Shown here: piece by piece, positions 5,214 through 6,421 of the stretch
Numbering within the stretch: position 1 is the stretch's first letter
How the letters are laid out: every line of letters starts with the position of its first letter
Assembly: GCA_905479905.1 (NCBI GenBank)
Contig: CAJQOK010000531.1
Location: 1 to 6,421, forward strand
DNA from: an uncultured Aliterella sp.
GTDB taxonomy: Bacteria; Cyanobacteriota; Cyanobacteriia; Cyanobacteriales; Chroococcidiopsidaceae
DNA: 6,421 nt
Direction of reading: 5' to 3'
The notes under the pieces: generated by a model
Seen by the model: only the letters and a program-made list of their open reading frames with translations
What the model was told of the DNA's origin: nothing
Databases searched by the model: none
Translations under genes and position numbers: made by a program

Positions 5214-5849
5214 ATGTCAGATTTTTTCTTAGTTAAGTATGCCTTTGAGATTATTCAAGCAACAGGTAAACATTTATTTTTAGTGGGTACGGCAATATTT
5301 TTTGCAACAGTTATCGGTATTCCTTTAGGAATTGTTATTACTCGTCGGGAGAATCTGCGTCAACCAATTTTAGGTATTGCTAATATCTTGCAAACAATCC
5401 CTAGCTTGGCGTTGTTTGGCTTTTTGCTACCTATTCCGTATATTGGCGGTATTGGCGATCGCACAGCAATTATTGCCTTAACGTTATATTCTTTTTTGCC
5501 GATTATCCGCAATACTTACACAGGAATTGTTAATATCGATCCGGCTATTCGGGAAGCTGGTAGAGGTATGGGGATGACAAGCCGCCAGTTATTATTGCAA
5601 GTAGAAATTCCCTTAGCTTTGGGGGTAATTTTGGCGGGGGTGCGAGTAGCGGCGGTAATTGGTGTTGGTGTAGCAACCATTGCGGCGGCGATAGGTGCGG
5701 GTGGCTTAGGTGAATTTGTGTTTAGAGGGATTGCGACGTTAAATAATGAGCTAATTTTAGCGGGTGCTGTTCCGGCTGCTGCGATCGCTTTATTGTTAGA
5801 TGTAGCTATTGGTTGGCTTGAAGGGCGTACAAAGGTTTGTAGAAGATGA
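5214..5849 (+). CDS. Osmoprotectant ABC transporter permease, OpuCB/ProW-like
   Basis: A 211-residue inner-membrane subunit that forms the channel for the solute. Five or so hydrophobic helices are visible: about residues 20-43, 52-77, 84-97, 136-160 and 180-202. The EAA loop that docks on the ATPase is at 113-137 (REAGRGMGMTSRQLLLQVEI). The sequence LQTIPSLALFGFLLPIPYIG and AAIGAGGLGEFVFRGI are typical of the OpuCB/OpuBB/YehW/YehY group. The length is normal for a single-domain permease of this type. It starts 4 nt after the ATPase stop, and its TGA overlaps the ATG of the binding protein (ATGA at 5846-5849), so the three are translationally coupled. An ATG at 5210 in another frame gives only eight codons and is not the start. 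Some OpuC systems have a second permease; if present here, it lies beyond the window. Confidence 0.92.
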   Translation: MSDFFLVKYAFEIIQATGKHLFLVGTAIFFATVIGIPLGIVITRRENLRQPILGIANILQTIPSLALFGFLLPIPYIGGIGDRTAIIALTLYSFLPIIRNTYTGIVNIDPAIREAGRGMGMTSRQLLLQVEIPLALGVILAGVRVAAVIGVGVATIAAAIGAGGLGEFVFRGIATLNNELILAGAVPAAAIALLLDVAIGWLEGRTKVCRR

Positions 5850-6421
5850 AAAGGTTTTTGGCGTTATGCTTAGTCAGTTTTGCTTTAATCATTGGGATCT
5901 ATAGTTGTTCTGCTCCTAGCAATACTATTACGATTGGCTCTAAAGATTTCACTGAGCAAAATATCTTAGGCGAACTTCTAGCGCAGCATATTGAAGCAAA
6001 TACTAAGCTAAAAGTCAATCGTCGCCTGCATCTTGGTGGGACTTTTATTTGTCACGAGGCGATTAAGTCTGGACAAATTGATGCTTATGTTGAATATACA
6101 GGCACAGCTTTTACTACGATTTTAAAACAAAAGGCAATTACTGACCCCAAGAAAGTTTATCAGCAATTAAAACAAGCTTACGCAAAGCAATTTCAGCTAG
6201 AAGTTATGCCGCCCTTGGGGTTTCAAAATACCTTTGCTATGATTATTCGTGGCGATGAGGCTAGGGCGAAAAATGTGCAAACAATCTCTCAAGCAGCTAA
6301 ATATACTCCTCAATGGCAAGCAGGCTTTGGCTACGAATTTAGCGAAAGAGAAGACGGTTTGCCAGGACTTAGTAAAACCTATAATCTCAAGTTTGCTAAA
6401 CCACCTAAAATTATTGATCTA
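5846..6421 (+). CDS. Osmoprotectant ABC transporter substrate-binding lipoprotein, OpuCC/ProX-like (cut by the window edge)
   Basis: The first 192 residues of the protein that captures the solute outside the inner membrane and hands it to the permease. Residues 1-20 are a lipoprotein signal peptide, with IYSC as a slightly atypical lipobox and Cys21 as the lipidated residue. The mature part opens with IGSKDFTEQNILGELLAQ (30-47), a hallmark of the OpuAC/OpuCC family (QAT domain). It continues with EAIKSGQIDAYVEYTGTAFT (71-90) and LGFQNTFAMII (124-134), regions that line the ligand pocket in relatives. The frame is open to the last base, so about a third of the gene is missing on the right. The start overlaps the permease stop by 4 nt (ATGA). 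The ligand is likely glycine betaine or a similar quaternary amine; the full aromatic cage cannot be checked because the second lobe is incomplete. Confidence 0.92.
   Translation, partial: MKRFLALCLVSFALIIGIYSCSAPSNTITIGSKDFTEQNILGELLAQHIEANTKLKVNRRLHLGGTFICHEAIKSGQIDAYVEYTGTAFTTILKQKAITDPKKVYQQLKQAYAKQFQLEVMPPLGFQNTFAMIIRGDEARAKNVQTISQAAKYTPQWQAGFGYEFSEREDGLPGLSKTYNLKFAKPPKIIDL

Larger units (their letters stand above)
142..5788. repeat. Ten dispersed HIP1 palindromes (GCGATCGC)
   Basis: The octamer occurs at 142, 461, 822, 923, 1480, 2624, 4863, 5168, 5455 and 5781 (first base), on average every 640 bp, far above chance for DNA of this composition. HIP1 is a known cyanobacterial signature of uncertain function. 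Two copies (822, 923) lie within the decayed importer genes. This entry spans the first to the last site and is not one continuous element. Confidence 0.95.

Noticed and set aside
5210..5236. An eight-codon frame starting at the ATG just before the permease
   Set aside because: It is out of frame with the permease and ends at once; ATG 5214 opens the conserved protein.
1..6421. A CRISPR array, insertion sequence, tRNA, defence system or other wholly new system
   Set aside because: No spaced repeats, transposase or terminal inverted repeats, tRNA-like folds or defence genes were seen; the Uma2 protein alone is too common in cyanobacteria to claim a new system.

Overview
The window reads as cyanobacterial chromosome. 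The palindrome GCGATCGC (HIP1) occurs ten times in 6.4 kb. The protein set also fits: an SLH-domain/OprB-type outer-membrane porin, a Uma2-family (DUF820) protein, a DUF5331-like protein, and MenD, which cyanobacteria use for phylloquinone. I cannot name the genus from the sequence alone.

Left part (1-687): the first 87 codons of menD run leftwards off the window edge. A 67-bp spacer divides it from folB (dihydroneopterin aldolase, folate pathway), which runs rightwards.

Decayed region (684-1157, minus strand): there is no intact gene here, but two remnants of a zinc/manganese-type ABC importer are readable. Nearest the promoter is the N-terminal part of a lipoprotein solute-binding protein (znuA-like), interrupted by an in-frame stop. 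It runs directly into the C-terminal quarter of the partner ATPase (znuC-like). The stop of the ATPase remnant overlaps the stop of folB tail to tail. An internal deletion seems to have removed the rest.

Regulatory hub (1176-1220) and porin (1411-3018): between the dead importer and the porin lie two tandem matches to the Fur-family box. Each overlaps a perfect TATAAT, one on each strand. This looks like a divergent, metal-responsive promoter that once served both the importer and the porin and now has only the porin. The porin has a signal peptide, an SLH domain, a coiled coil and a beta-barrel, as in the cyanobacterial 'iron uptake porin' family. A leader of about 200 nt with a clean hairpin precedes it.

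Middle minus-strand pair (3058-4374): a Uma2-family protein with a coiled-coil tail is followed by a small DUF5331-like protein. The latter converges on the porin across a hairpin terminator.

Right part (4457-6421): an operon for an osmoprotectant (glycine betaine/carnitine/choline, OpuC/ProVWX-like) ABC importer: ATPase, permease with a 4-nt gap, then a lipoprotein binding protein overlapping the permease by ATGA and running off the right edge. The ATPase is short and lacks the CBS domains often found in this family.

I see no CRISPR, tRNA, rRNA, insertion sequence or defence island. The most interesting part is the dead metal importer with its surviving Fur/Zur-like divergent operator.
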